DNA of 64,000 nt from Oscillospiraceae bacterium (GTDB lineage Bacteria; Bacillota; Clostridia; Oscillospirales; Ruminococcaceae), in NCBI GenBank assembly GCA_017466865.1, contig JAFTTI010000008.1, forward strand, positions 186,001 through 250,000, given 5' to 3'. Positions 35,408 to 44,052 of the stretch are shown in pieces. Position numbers and translations under genes: made by a program. How positions within the stretch are numbered: the stretch's first letter is position 1; each line of letters starts with the position of its first letter. Under the pieces are notes generated by a model. It made no database searches. It was not told the DNA's origin and saw only the letters and a program-made list of their open reading frames with translations.

Positions 35408-36457
35408 ATGAATTGCTATTTTTTAGGAGGAGTAACTTCAGAAGGATTTAAAACAGATTTCAACGAGACAATATATTCAGAAGATAAATTTACTTACATA
35501 CTCAAAGGTGGACCAGGAACCGGAAAATCTACTATAATGAAAAAAATATCTGAAACTTTTTCTGAAAGCGATGATATTGACTTATATTATTGCTCAAGCG
35601 ATGAAAAATCACTTGATGCAGTTGTGTTGAATAAAAAAGGAATCATTATGGTAGATGGAACATCTCCACATATATTTGACCCTAAATACCCAGGTATAAA
35701 ACAAACTATAGTCCATTTAGGAGATTTCTGGAACATAGAAACTTTGAAGAAAAACGAAGAAGATATAATTATCGCAACAAAAGAAAATTCTGAATGGCAT
35801 AAAAGATGCAGAAGATATATAACTGCAATTTCTTCAATAAATTCTGATATATATTCAATAGGCTTATCGGCTCTTGATAAAAACAAATTATCGGGCTTTA
35901 TAGAAAGATTTACAAAAAAGAATATTCCTGATAAAAAATCAAACATCGGCAAAGTATCTTTTAAAAAATATTCAGTAATGACGCAAAACGGATATATTTC
36001 CCAGAAAATACCATACAAAAATAAATTTTTCTTATCTGATAATTTGTTTGCAGGTTCTGACTTTATGTTAAGAAAATTAGAAAAATATATCACCAATAGA
36101 GGATATGATATTATAGTCAGCAAATGTGAACTCTGCAACAATATACTATATGAACACATAGCCATTCCCGAACTTAATATGGCGCTTATCTCATCTACTC
36201 CACTTAACAAAATCGAACCCGATGTCACAAAAATCAATTTCTCAAGATTTTATTTTAACAATAAAGTTTCCGAAAAGAAAGAACGACTTAACTTCTCTAA
36301 AAAAGCACTATCAAATATGACAGATGAAGCTGCTAAATGTATGAAAAAAGCAAAAGAAATCCATGATAAACTCGAAAATTTCTATATTTCTGCTGTTGAT
36401 TTCGAAAAAATCAATAAACTCACTGATAAATTGATAAAGGAAATCAAAAAAAGATAG
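35408..36457 (+). CDS. P-loop ATPase of the PRK06851-type family with a degenerate second P-loop
   Basis: 349 aa from ATG 35408, 8 nt after GGAGG; the in-frame ATG at 35309 has no such site. The first half has FLGGVTSEGF and Walker A KGGPGTGKSTIMKKI, then YYCSSDEKSLDAVVL and DGTSPHIFDPKYPG, as in the clostridial/Bacillus PRK06851-like family (function unknown). The family normally repeats the ATP fold; here the second half keeps RGYDIIVSKCELCNNILYEHIAIPELNMAL-like order (key: RGYDI, IPELNMAL), but the P-loop site is NLFAGSD with no GKS/T. So one active and one dead site are inferred. Weak promoter TTGAAT-17-TAAGAT at 35351-35379. Confidence 0.85.
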   Translation: MNCYFLGGVTSEGFKTDFNETIYSEDKFTYILKGGPGTGKSTIMKKISETFSESDDIDLYYCSSDEKSLDAVVLNKKGIIMVDGTSPHIFDPKYPGIKQTIVHLGDFWNIETLKKNEEDIIIATKENSEWHKRCRRYITAISSINSDIYSIGLSALDKNKLSGFIERFTKKNIPDKKSNIGKVSFKKYSVMTQNGYISQKIPYKNKFFLSDNLFAGSDFMLRKLEKYITNRGYDIIVSKCELCNNILYEHIAIPELNMALISSTPLNKIEPDVTKINFSRFYFNNKVSEKKERLNFSKKALSNMTDEAAKCMKKAKEIHDKLENFYISAVDFEKINKLTDKLIKEIKKR

Positions 36458-36469
36458 CAGAAATTCATA

Positions 36470-36508
36470 AAAATAACTCGTGAAGCACTTTCTCCACGAG
36501 TTATTTTT
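36470..36508 (+). terminator. Bidirectional terminator between the ATPase and VOC genes
   Basis: 13-bp stem AAAATAACTCGTG with CACGAGTTATTTT and tail TTATAT; also T-rich on the minus side. Confidence 0.82.
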
Positions 36509-36526
36509 ATATCTTTATAATTTATA

Positions 36527-36898
36527 CTATTTATCGTAATACGATATTTCAATTTTATTTCCATCCAAATCCTCAATAGCAAAACACTTATAATTATCTT
36601 TTGAGTCAGGAATCGCCTCAGGTTCATACAATATTTTCGCCTTTAATTCCATACATTTTTTATATGCACCTTCTATATCGTCTGTATATAAACCTAAAAC
36701 ACCGTTATTACCTTTTATTTGCTTACTCCCTGTTGCTTCTTTGCTGATTATCCCGAAATAAATCTGATTGTTTTCATTTTTCCAATCAGCCCATCTGTCA
36801 TCTGTTATATTAGTCGGTTTCTCATCTAATAATTCAGTATAAAATGCTATAGATTCTTCTATATTATCTACAACAAAATAAAAATTATCAATTTTCAT
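36527..36898 (-). CDS. VOC-family (glyoxalase-fold) protein
   Basis: 123 aa. IDNFYFVVDNIEESIAFY begins the first unit; GNNGVLGLYTDDIEGAYKKC the second; it ends FAIEDLDGNKIEISYY, with the metal-type Glu in EIS. The first position has Tyr/Phe rather than His, so a metal site may be incomplete. It is the last gene of the MarR-flavodoxin-VOC unit, 17 bp after the flavodoxin, which suggests a role with a small toxic or redox-active compound (inference). Confidence 0.85.
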   Translation of the reverse strand: MKIDNFYFVVDNIEESIAFYTELLDEKPTNITDDRWADWKNENNQIYFGIISKEATGSKQIKGNNGVLGLYTDDIEGAYKKCMELKAKILYEPEAIPDSKDNYKCFAIEDLDGNKIEISYYDK

Positions 36899-36915
36899 AG
36901 CATATCTCCAATCTT

Positions 36916-37434
36916 TTATTTATTAAGGCACTCCAGAATAGGTTTGATATATTTTTTATCAGAAATATCATAAGATGACGAAATCATCTTAACCATATTT
37001 TCCTCTTCGGGAGTTTTATCCTTTTTCGATTTCAGCATATTAGTAAACATTTTCATCATAACCTTTGAAGATACCGACATTTTTTCGTAATTGAATCCAC
37101 CCTGACAATAAAAAACATCAACTTTCTTTTCACTATCTTTAAAAGCATTCTTAAGAAAAGCATCTATATCAGGGTTATCTTCAGGACTTCCACCAACGCA
37201 GAATACTATAAGTTTTTTATCAGCCCATTTATTGATATTGCCTTTAAACCAACCCATTTTGCTTATGCTTCCTGCACAAGCCCATCCACCATAAACAATA
37301 GCGTCATATTCATCAAGATTTTTATTTTTAGCTTTTTTAAGTTCAAAGCAATCCGCACCACTTTCTTCTGCTATCCATTCTGCATAACGCTTTGTAAATC
37401 CTGTCTGAGAATTATAAATTACAACTGTTTTCAT
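36916..37434 (-). CDS. Flavodoxin-domain protein
   Basis: 172 aa. The N-terminal FMN phosphate loop YNSQTGFTKRYAEW (residues 6-19) and VYGGWACAGSISKMGWF fit the HemG/flavodoxin_5 type, which binds FMN and moves electrons. Further pieces FCVGGSPEDNP and FYCQGGFNYEKMSVSSKVMMK resemble the same family. The start overlaps the MarR stop (ATGA), showing coupling. The partner and substrate are unknown. Confidence 0.9.
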   Translation of the reverse strand: MKTVVIYNSQTGFTKRYAEWIAEESGADCFELKKAKNKNLDEYDAIVYGGWACAGSISKMGWFKGNINKWADKKLIVFCVGGSPEDNPDIDAFLKNAFKDSEKKVDVFYCQGGFNYEKMSVSSKVMMKMFTNMLKSKKDKTPEEENMVKMISSSYDISDKKYIKPILECLNK

Positions 37435-37901
37435 TTCTTGAAATCCTCCTCAATATTTTTAAGATTATTCTCTATTTTAGATATTAAACTATAAACTATT
37501 TTTGCTTCTTCTTCGGAAACACCGTCATATAATCGTTTCATAAATTCCGTTTCTTTCTGAATATATTTTCCTGCTATCTGTTTTGTTTTTTCTGTAAGAT
37601 ACACAGGTCTTTTACGCTTATCTTTCTCATCCTGACCAAAATAAATCATTTCTTTTTTCTCTAAACTCGAAAGAATTTCTTTGACATTCTGTCTTGTTGT
37701 TCCCATTGTTTTTGCAAGTTCATTTGTTGTCGGTGCTTCTTCTGTATACAAATTCATACAGGCAAGCAAGAAAAACTGTTTACAGGTTATTTCTTCATAA
37801 AACATATCCCCCACTGTCTGAAGCCTGTTATTAAACGCAAAAAACAAACCGAACAAGGCATATTTAGCATCCATCATATTTATAACTTCATTAGCATTCA
37901 T
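37431..37901 (-). CDS. MarR family transcriptional regulator
   Basis: 156 aa winged-helix repressor-type protein. The DNA-recognition region TTNELAKTMGTTRQNVKEILSSLEKK lies at about residues 58-83 (key residues TTNELAKTMGTTRQNVK), followed by the wing DEKDKRKRPVYLTEK. It is the first gene of a three-gene unit, behind AGAGGTGAT. A perfect palindrome lies between its -10 and the start codon, so it probably regulates its own operon. Confidence 0.92.
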   Translation of the reverse strand: MNANEVINMMDAKYALFGLFFAFNNRLQTVGDMFYEEITCKQFFLLACMNLYTEEAPTTNELAKTMGTTRQNVKEILSSLEKKEMIYFGQDEKDKRKRPVYLTEKTKQIAGKYIQKETEFMKRLYDGVSEEEAKIVYSLISKIENNLKNIEEDFKK

Positions 37902-37920
37902 TTTATCACCTCTCTAATAT

Positions 37921-37932
37921 GCAATATATTGC
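37921..37932. promoter_or_regulatory. Perfect 12-bp palindrome, likely MarR operator
   Basis: GCAATATATTGC at 37921-37932, 9 bp downstream of the -10 box and about 20 bp before the marR-type start codon. Position over the transcription start suits repression. Confidence 0.65.
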
Positions 37933-37940
37933 CTATTTAT

Positions 37941-37969
37941 ATATTACAACTATTTTTTATTGTTGTCAA
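37941..37969 (-). promoter_or_regulatory. Sigma-A promoter of the MarR-flavodoxin-VOC unit
   Basis: TTGACA (37969-37964), 17 bp, TAATAT (37946-37941) on the minus strand. Confidence 0.82.
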
Positions 37970-37984
37970 GAGGTTTTGATAAAA

Positions 37985-38018
37985 AAATAAACCCTTTACA
38001 AACGCAAAGGGTTTATTT
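37985..38018 (-). terminator. Terminator of the GNAT gene
   Basis: Perfect 13-bp stem AAATAAACCCTTT with AAAGGGTTTATTT around an 8-nt loop, with more T on the minus side. It lies before the MarR promoter. Confidence 0.85.
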
Positions 38019-38022
38019 CTGT

Positions 38023-38457
38023 TTATAGCCACTGAATAAAGGCTGTTTTATCATTATTGTTATATCCTGCTTGTTTATAAAATTCAATTGTAGAATCTTC
38101 TTTTGAACCTGTCAATAACATCATTTTATAGCAATTTTCTTTTAATGCAATTTCTTTAGCAAATTCCAGACAAGCGGTAGCGTATCCCCTGCATCTGTAA
38201 TCCGAATGAGTAACAACATTTTCGACAAATGCATAGGGACGAACATTTCTTGTAAGATTTGGTATTATCACACATACGCACGAAGATACTATCTTACCTT
38301 CAATATCACACACAATAATATGATGATTTTCGTCATTACAGATAGTATGCCATGTTTTTTCTAAGTATCCAGTATTTTCAGGCAAGCCTGTTTCATGGAG
38401 ATGAGTATACAATTCAAGCAAAGAATTTAATTCATTTATGTATATTTCTCGTATCAT
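38023..38457 (-). CDS. GNAT family N-acetyltransferase
   Basis: 144 aa single-domain acetyltransferase. The acetyl-CoA loop region is VENVVTHSDYRCRGYATACL (residues about 78-97) and the C-terminal FYKQAGYNNNDKTAF closes the fold. Acceptor unknown. It is downstream of a VOC gene by 48 bp and ends at a strong terminator. Confidence 0.9.
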   Translation of the reverse strand: MIREIYINELNSLLELYTHLHETGLPENTGYLEKTWHTICNDENHHIIVCDIEGKIVSSCVCVIIPNLTRNVRPYAFVENVVTHSDYRCRGYATACLEFAKEIALKENCYKMMLLTGSKEDSTIEFYKQAGYNNNDKTAFIQWL

Positions 38458-38505
38458 AGTTATTCACCACAAATTAATTTAAAATACTAAAATCATCAAC
38501 TATTA

Positions 38506-38907
38506 TCAGGTTCTGAATGGTTTATTGAATGAGCCTATTTCTATGAGATTTCCTTCAGGGTCTGATATATAACAGGTTCTTTGACCCCACGGCTCATCTT
38601 CAGGAGGAAGTACAGATACTGCTCCCTTAGAAACAACATCGTTATAAACCTTATCAACTTCTTCAAAAGTATCAACATATAATGCGATTTCCGAATGTCC
38701 GTTAAGACCTTTTACATATTCATATTTACGACTTGTCATCTTTTCAAAATCTCCCCTGCCGTAAAGAAGAAACAATGTGTCATCTTTTATAAGATAAACA
38801 TTTGATGTATCTTCGCTCTCCTTGATTTCAAACCCTAATACATCACGATAAAAACGTATCATTTTACCCATATCTTTTACAAACAATCCAAATCCGTCTA
38901 ATCTCAT
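38506..38907 (-). CDS. VOC-family (glyoxalase/bleomycin-resistance fold) protein
   Basis: 133 aa. DGFGLFVKDMGKMIRFYRDVLGF starts the first unit and HSEIALYVDTFEEVDKVY the second (key residues FYRDVLGF, HSEIALYV); CYISDPEGNLIEIGSF ends it. The middle His and the final Glu are kept, in line with a metal site, but the first His is replaced. The role may be glyoxalase, bleomycin-type antibiotic binding or something else. RBS GGCGGTGAC. Confidence 0.88.
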   Translation of the reverse strand: MRLDGFGLFVKDMGKMIRFYRDVLGFEIKESEDTSNVYLIKDDTLFLLYGRGDFEKMTSRKYEYVKGLNGHSEIALYVDTFEEVDKVYNDVVSKGAVSVLPPEDEPWGQRTCYISDPEGNLIEIGSFNKPFRT

Positions 38908-38938
38908 CTAAGTCACCGCCTGATATAATATTCAAGTG

Positions 38939-38969
38939 AACCTGCCCCAGATATAATCAAAGGCAGGTT
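38939..38969 (-). terminator. Weak hairpin after the M18 aminopeptidase gene
   Basis: Minus-strand stem AACCTGCC with GGCAGGTT, but the following bases are CACTTG and not a T tract, so termination efficiency is doubtful. Confidence 0.4.
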
Positions 38970-38974
38970 TGAAA

Positions 38975-40381
38975 TTAATCTTCCATAAAGACAAGGAATG
39001 CTCTGTAAGCCATATATACATCTAATTTTGAAGTGACTTCATAAGGTGCATGCATAGAAAGAACAGGAACGCCGACATCTATAACATCAACATCAAGGTT
39101 AGCAATATACATAGCAACAGTTCCGCCGCCACCCATATCAACCTTGCCGAGTTCACCCGTCTGCCATACAACCTTATTCTTATCAAGAAGATTTCTTACT
39201 CTTCCCACAAATTCAGCAGACGCATCAGATGTTCCCGATTTTCCTCTTGAACCTGTATACTTTGTCACAACAACTCCTCTGTTGAGATAAGCAGCGTTAT
39301 GTTTTTCATTAACATCAGGGAATGTCGGGTCAAAAGCAGCATTAACATCGGCAGAAAGACATTCCGAATTTGTAAGGACTCTCCAACCATCCGCTTTGAA
39401 AATCTTTGCAAGGTCGTAAATGAAATACTGAAGATAAGAAGAATTAAGTCCTGTATTTCCATCACTGCCTATTTCTTCTTTATCAGCAAGAACAGTAATT
39501 ATTGTTTTCTTAGGATTTTTACAAGCAAAAGTAGCCTCTAAAGCGGTATATGCACAAACTCTGTCATCCTGACCATAAGAACCTATCATACTTCTATCAA
39601 AACCGATATCCCTTGCCTTAAACGCAGGAACAGCTTCGAGTTCTGCCGATAAGAAATCAGCTTCTGTAACACCGTATTTTTCAAAAAGGATATTAAGAAT
39701 ATTAAGTTTTACCTTTTCACTTACATCATCATCCTTGAACGGTCTTGATCCAATAAGGATATTGAGTTCTTCCCCTCTTATTATCTGAGGAGCTTTTCTT
39801 TCCATCTGTGACGTAGCAAGATGTGGGAGAAGATCTGTAACGCAGAAAACAGGATCTTTTTCATCTTCGCCTATGCATACATCAACTTTGCTTCCGTCAG
39901 ACTTAACAATAACCCCATGAAGAGAAAGAGGAATTGCTGTCCACTGATACTTTTTTATTCCTCCATAATAATGAGTCTTGAAAAGTGCAAGTTCAGTATC
40001 TTCATATATAGGGCATTGTTTCATATCAAGTCTTGGAGAATCGATATGAGCAGCAGCAATTCTTACACCATTTTCAAGCGGTTCTGTTCCGATAACAGAA
40101 AGGATTATTGCCTTACCTCTGTTATTGTAATAAACTTTATCACCCGGCTTGAGTGACTTTGTTTTTCCGAATTCAACAAATCCATTCTTTTCAGCCATCT
40201 CTATCGACTTTATAACCGCTTCTCTTTCTGTTTTTGAGTCATCGAGAAACTTTTTATAACTTTCACAGAATTTGTCTGCTTTCTTTACTTCTGCATCGGA
40301 AATAACTTTCATAGCGTGTTCCTTTTTCATAAAAAGTTTTTCCTGAAGTTTTTTCCCTTCTGACATTTTCTTTTCAGCCAT
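38975..40381 (-). CDS. M18 family aminopeptidase (aspartyl/aminopeptidase I type)
   Basis: 468 aa from ATG 40381 behind AAAGGTGAT (a GTG 9 bp upstream is inside the site). It is a dinuclear zinc aminopeptidase active on acidic or neutral N-termini. Metal and catalytic residues: His/Asp in AAHIDSPRLD, Glu pair in ADKEEIGSDGNTG, Asp in NTGLNSS region (SSYLQ) and SDASAEFVGR, and His in LSMHAPYEVTSKLD. It is last of the prfA-sua5-coaE-slt-M18 string, 12 bp after the transglycosylase gene. Confidence 0.94.
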   Translation of the reverse strand: MAEKKMSEGKKLQEKLFMKKEHAMKVISDAEVKKADKFCESYKKFLDDSKTEREAVIKSIEMAEKNGFVEFGKTKSLKPGDKVYYNNRGKAIILSVIGTEPLENGVRIAAAHIDSPRLDMKQCPIYEDTELALFKTHYYGGIKKYQWTAIPLSLHGVIVKSDGSKVDVCIGEDEKDPVFCVTDLLPHLATSQMERKAPQIIRGEELNILIGSRPFKDDDVSEKVKLNILNILFEKYGVTEADFLSAELEAVPAFKARDIGFDRSMIGSYGQDDRVCAYTALEATFACKNPKKTIITVLADKEEIGSDGNTGLNSSYLQYFIYDLAKIFKADGWRVLTNSECLSADVNAAFDPTFPDVNEKHNAAYLNRGVVVTKYTGSRGKSGTSDASAEFVGRVRNLLDKNKVVWQTGELGKVDMGGGGTVAMYIANLDVDVIDVGVPVLSMHAPYEVTSKLDVYMAYRAFLVFMED

Positions 40382-40393
40382 TTTTATCACCTT

Positions 40394-40966
40394 TCAATCA
40401 TATATTTTTGAATACACATCATAAGCGTGCATTACTTTATAAACATAATGAGCCGTAGCAGATGACGGTATTTTTTTATCAAGAATTTTTCCATCCGATG
40501 AATTTTCAGGGTCTTTAAGCCAGTTATTCACACTTCCTCTACCTGCATGATAAGCTGCAAGGGCTGTTTCGTAATCACCATATTCATCGTAAAGAAGTTT
40601 AAGAAGATATGTTCCATACTCTATATTGTAATCAGGAGAACTCATATCTTCATAAGTTATATTTCTTTCATCTTTCATACGATATCTTACCCATTCGTAA
40701 GCATCAGGCATAAGTTGCATAAGTCCTGTTGCACCGACATCAGAAACAGCATCGGGATTAAACCTGCTTTCAGTTCTGATAACAGCATAAATCATATCTT
40801 CATCGAAATTATATTTTTTTGCCGTCATACCAACATATTCGCTATATTTTTTAGGATAAAGATATGTTTTATACAGTTTTGGCAAAACAATTACAATCCC
40901 GAAAATAAAAGCCAGAAATACAAACAGCAAAGTCAGACCTGCTTTTTTGGCATTACTTTTCTTCAT
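40394..40966 (-). CDS. Membrane-anchored lytic transglycosylase (SLT domain)
   Basis: 190 aa. Residues 10-28 are a membrane anchor (GLTLLFVFLAFIFGIVIVL). The SLT domain has the catalytic Glu in VIRTESRFNPDAVS (about residue 67), then GATGLMQLMP, YGTYLLKLLYDEYGD and AAYHAGRGSVNNW. It cleaves the glycan strand of peptidoglycan outside the cell. ATG overlaps coaE by 14 bp. This pairing of slt with coaE is common in Clostridia. Confidence 0.94.
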   Translation of the reverse strand: MKKSNAKKAGLTLLFVFLAFIFGIVIVLPKLYKTYLYPKKYSEYVGMTAKKYNFDEDMIYAVIRTESRFNPDAVSDVGATGLMQLMPDAYEWVRYRMKDERNITYEDMSSPDYNIEYGTYLLKLLYDEYGDYETALAAYHAGRGSVNNWLKDPENSSDGKILDKKIPSSATAHYVYKVMHAYDVYSKIYD

Positions 40967-41561
40967 CAGATTGCTCCTTAATAGAATTAACTACATCCAT
41001 AGTGTTATTCTCAAGTTCCGATAATGAACCATTATTTTTTATCACATAGTCAGATTTTCCCATGTAGAAATCGTCATTCTTCTGAGAATTCAACCTGCTT
41101 TCCGCTTCATGAAGCGTAATCGAATCTCTTTTGAGTATTCTATTTAATCTGATATCTCTGTCGGCTATGACAGAAACTATTATATCACAAAGACCATCAG
41201 CTTTACTCTCGAAAAGAGTCGGTGCATCAAGAAGAATATAATTATACATCTCTTTTTTATACATATCTATCTTTTCTTTTATTGACGATATTATATACGG
41301 AAAAATGATATTTTCATAAATTTTAAGTTTATCTCTATCAGAAAAAACAATACCTGCAAGTTTTTTTCTGTCAAGTGTACCATCTTCTAAAAGAATACCT
41401 CCGAAAACACTTACAGTTTCTTCAAGACATTTGCTACCCTTCGACATTACCTCTCTTGCAACTATATCTGCATTGATAATAGCAAACCCGCTTTTTTCAA
41501 ATGTATCACATACGGTTGTTTTTCCTGCACCGCTCTGTCCTGTAAGACCGACAATAATCAT
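40953..41561 (-). CDS. coaE: Dephospho-CoA kinase
   Basis: 202 aa. It makes CoA in the last step of its pathway. Walker A GLTGQSGAGKTTVCDTF is at residues 5-21, IINADIVAREVM holds the catalytic Asp, and DAPTLFESKADGLCD the lid region. ATG overlaps the sua5 stop (ATGA) and the gene overlaps slt. Confidence 0.95.
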   Translation of the reverse strand: MIIVGLTGQSGAGKTTVCDTFEKSGFAIINADIVAREVMSKGSKCLEETVSVFGGILLEDGTLDRKKLAGIVFSDRDKLKIYENIIFPYIISSIKEKIDMYKKEMYNYILLDAPTLFESKADGLCDIIVSVIADRDIRLNRILKRDSITLHEAESRLNSQKNDDFYMGKSDYVIKNNGSLSELENNTMDVVNSIKEQSDEEK

Positions 41562-42574
41562 AATTTTATTACCTCAAATCCTGCGGCCCTGATAAGTCTG
41601 TTATAAACCGCAAGACCTACCCCATCTTTTGATGGACACCTGACATATACCGTCTTTGCGTTCATATCGTCCGCCATACGAAGTTTATCAAAAAGTTCTA
41701 TAGCTTGTTCTGAATCTGTTTTTCCATAAGAAAAATGAGGATAAGGGAATTCAGTGGTTTCGTTGCCGAATATCATAGCATATACACCCTCGGAATAATT
41801 CTTTTCAAAGAAAGAGAGGAATTTGTCGTATTCTCCTTCGACAATTATAACATTAGCTTTAGGAGAATAATGCTTATATTTCATTCCAGGTGATGCGACA
41901 ACGGCATCCTCTGACATTTCAGATAAAACACCCTTATCTATTATCACATTATCAGCAACAGAAAGTAAATCTTCTTTTGAAACAAACCCTGGTCTTAATA
42001 TGATAACATCTTCGCCCGAAAAAGAGATAACAGTGGATTCTACCCCTACCGAACACGCTCCCCCGTCAACTATTGCCGATATTCTACCATTCATATCATC
42101 ATAAACATGTTTAGCGGTTGTTGTACTTGGTTTGCCTGATAAATTAGCTGAAGGTGCTGCGAGAGGCACTCCTGCTGACTTTATTATTTTCTGAGCAATA
42201 GCGTTTGCCGGAAATCTTATACCCACTGTGTCAAGTCCGCCACTTGTCACTTCAGGAATTATATCCTTTTTGGGCAAAACCATAGTAAGAGGCCCCGGCC
42301 AGAATTTATCTGCAATACGATATGCTATTTCGGGAATATCATGTGCGTATTTTTCTATATCTGATTTATACGAAATATGAACGATAAGCGGATTGTCCTG
42401 TGGTCTTCCCTTTGCTACAAATATTTTTGATACTGCATCGGGATCTGTAGCATCGGCAGCAAGGCCATAAACAGTTTCGGTAGGAATTCCTACAACTTCG
42501 CCTGATTTAATAAGATTGCCTGCTTTTTCTATATTTTCATCTGTAGGAGAAAGGATTTCTGTATTGTAATTCAT
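41558..42574 (-). CDS. ywlC: L-threonylcarbamoyladenylate synthase (Sua5/YwlC type)
   Basis: 338 aa, with the N-terminal YrdC domain (residues 1-205; GEVVGIPTETVYGLAADA, RPQDNPLIVHI, KFWPGPLTMVL, FPANAIAQ, APSANLSGKPS) and a C-terminal Sua5 domain (about 235-338). It makes threonylcarbamoyl-AMP for t6A37 in tRNAs. It is 14 bp after prfA and directly before coaE; the prfA-sua5 pairing is common in Firmicutes. Confidence 0.96.
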   Translation of the reverse strand: MNYNTEILSPTDENIEKAGNLIKSGEVVGIPTETVYGLAADATDPDAVSKIFVAKGRPQDNPLIVHISYKSDIEKYAHDIPEIAYRIADKFWPGPLTMVLPKKDIIPEVTSGGLDTVGIRFPANAIAQKIIKSAGVPLAAPSANLSGKPSTTTAKHVYDDMNGRISAIVDGGACSVGVESTVISFSGEDVIILRPGFVSKEDLLSVADNVIIDKGVLSEMSEDAVVASPGMKYKHYSPKANVIIVEGEYDKFLSFFEKNYSEGVYAMIFGNETTEFPYPHFSYGKTDSEQAIELFDKLRMADDMNAKTVYVRCPSKDGVGLAVYNRLIRAAGFEVIKL

Positions 42575-42588
42575 ATTATCACTTCTTA

Positions 42589-43665
42589 TTATTCTTCTGA
42601 CTGTGCCGAAAGCTTTGCAGCCTGATCGGCTGTTGCAAGTGCATCTATAACTTCATCGAGATTACCATCAAGGATATATTCAAGTCTGTAAATTGTAAGC
42701 CCTATACGATGGTCAGTAATTCTTCCTTCGGGATAGTTATATGTTCTGATTCTTTCCGAACGGTCACCTGAACCAATCTGTGAACGTCTTTCAGCAACTT
42801 CTTTATCTGTTTTTTCTTTGAGAGCCATTTCGTAGAGCTTTGTTCTGAGCATTTTCATTGCTTTTTCTTTATTTTCTCTCTGGCTTCTTTCTTCCTGACA
42901 TTCAACGACAACACCTGATGGTGCATGAGTTATACGAACAGCAGATTCTGTTTTATTGATATGCTGTCCACCTGCGCCACTCGCACGGAATGTATCGAAA
43001 GAAAGGTCTGCAGGGTTGATATCGACTTCAACTTCATCTGCTTCAGGAAGAACGGCAACTGTTGCCGCTGATGTATGAACTCTGCCCTGTGATTCTGTTT
43101 CGGGGACACGCTGAACACGATGTGTTCCGCTTTCATACTTAAATCTTGAATATGCACCTTCGCCTTCAACAGAGAAACTGATTTCCTTGATACCGCCGAG
43201 TTCAGTTTCATTTATATTCATAACATCTATCTTCCAATGCTTGTTTTCTGCATACATAGAGTACATTCTGAAAAGAGAATGTGCAAAAAGCGCTGCTTCT
43301 TCTCCTCCTACCCCGCCTCTGATTTCGATGATAACGTTTCTGTCATCGTTAGGGTCTTTAGGAAGAAGAAGGATTTTAAGTTCTTCTGTAATAGTTGCTA
43401 CCGCCTCCTTTGAGGAATCGTATTCTTCCTGAACCATCTCTCTGAAGTCCTTATCAAGTCCGCCAGCGTCAAGAAGTTCTTTTGATTCATCAAAAGTCTG
43501 CTTTTCTTTAAGATACTCACGATATTTTTCGATAATCGGAGTAAGAGTTTTAAATTCTTTCATAAGATCTCTGTAAGCGATATTGTCATTCACAACATTG
43601 GGATCCATAAGTTTTTCATTTACTTCTTCAAATCTTTTTTCTGTAAGTTTAAGTTTGTCAAACAT
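42589..43665 (-). CDS. prfA: Peptide chain release factor 1
   Basis: 358 aa. RF1 recognises UAA and UAG stop codons. The catalytic GGQ is in RASGAGGQHINKTESAVR (residue about 234) and the PxT-type stop-reading loop appears around GTHRVQRVPETESQGRVHTS. It is complete, and normally methylated on the GGQ Gln by PrmC, whose gene is not seen here. It begins the prfA-sua5-coaE-slt-M18 run, 55 bp after DUF951. Confidence 0.98.
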   Translation of the reverse strand: MFDKLKLTEKRFEEVNEKLMDPNVVNDNIAYRDLMKEFKTLTPIIEKYREYLKEKQTFDESKELLDAGGLDKDFREMVQEEYDSSKEAVATITEELKILLLPKDPNDDRNVIIEIRGGVGGEEAALFAHSLFRMYSMYAENKHWKIDVMNINETELGGIKEISFSVEGEGAYSRFKYESGTHRVQRVPETESQGRVHTSAATVAVLPEADEVEVDINPADLSFDTFRASGAGGQHINKTESAVRITHAPSGVVVECQEERSQRENKEKAMKMLRTKLYEMALKEKTDKEVAERRSQIGSGDRSERIRTYNYPEGRITDHRIGLTIYRLEYILDGNLDEVIDALATADQAAKLSAQSEE

Positions 43666-43720
43666 ATCTTTATATCTCCTTAAAATAAAATATCAATCCG
43701 AATAAATCAAATCGGCATCG

Positions 43721-43912
43721 CTAACGTTCTCTTTCATCGCGGTTTACGGATTTGATATTTTTTTCTATTTTATTTCTTGCGACCATAAACTCGTGTCCGC
43801 ACCCTGTGCATCTGAGTTTGAAATCCATACCCGATCTTATAACAACCATCTCGTGCGAACCGCATGGATGTGGTTTTTTCATTGTAAGTATATCTTTAGG
43901 TTCAATATCCAA
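43721..43912 (-). CDS. DUF951 family small zinc-finger-like protein
   Basis: 63 aa from TTG 43912, 8 nt after GGAGG; no ATG lies near. The DUF951 core KKPHPCGSHEMVVIRSG and RCTGCGHEF is clear, with Cys in HPCG and CTGC. Small conserved Firmicute protein of unknown function, perhaps nucleic-acid binding (inference). It starts the prfA run. Confidence 0.9.
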   Translation of the reverse strand: MDIEPKDILTMKKPHPCGSHEMVVIRSGMDFKLRCTGCGHEFMVARNKIEKNIKSVNRDERER

Positions 43913-43947
43913 TGCAGCCGCCTCCTTTAAAAAATAATACTTTTTAT

Positions 43948-43977
43948 ATTATATCACAATTATGGATAAAAAGGCAA
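43948..43977 (-). promoter_or_regulatory. Promoter of the DUF951-prfA run
   Basis: TTGCCT (43977-43972), 18 bp, TATAAT (43953-43948) on the minus strand. Confidence 0.6.
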
Positions 43978-44052
43978 ATATTTTCTTAATAAAATTATTA
44001 TTTCAGAAGATACTAATTTTGTTTAAACTGATTCAAAAGGAGGCTTTTCTTT

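Noticed and set aside
36527-38907. The VOC/GNAT/MarR cluster as a toxin-antitoxin or defence island
   Set aside because: No nuclease, toxin or antitoxin motif; separate units with own terminators.
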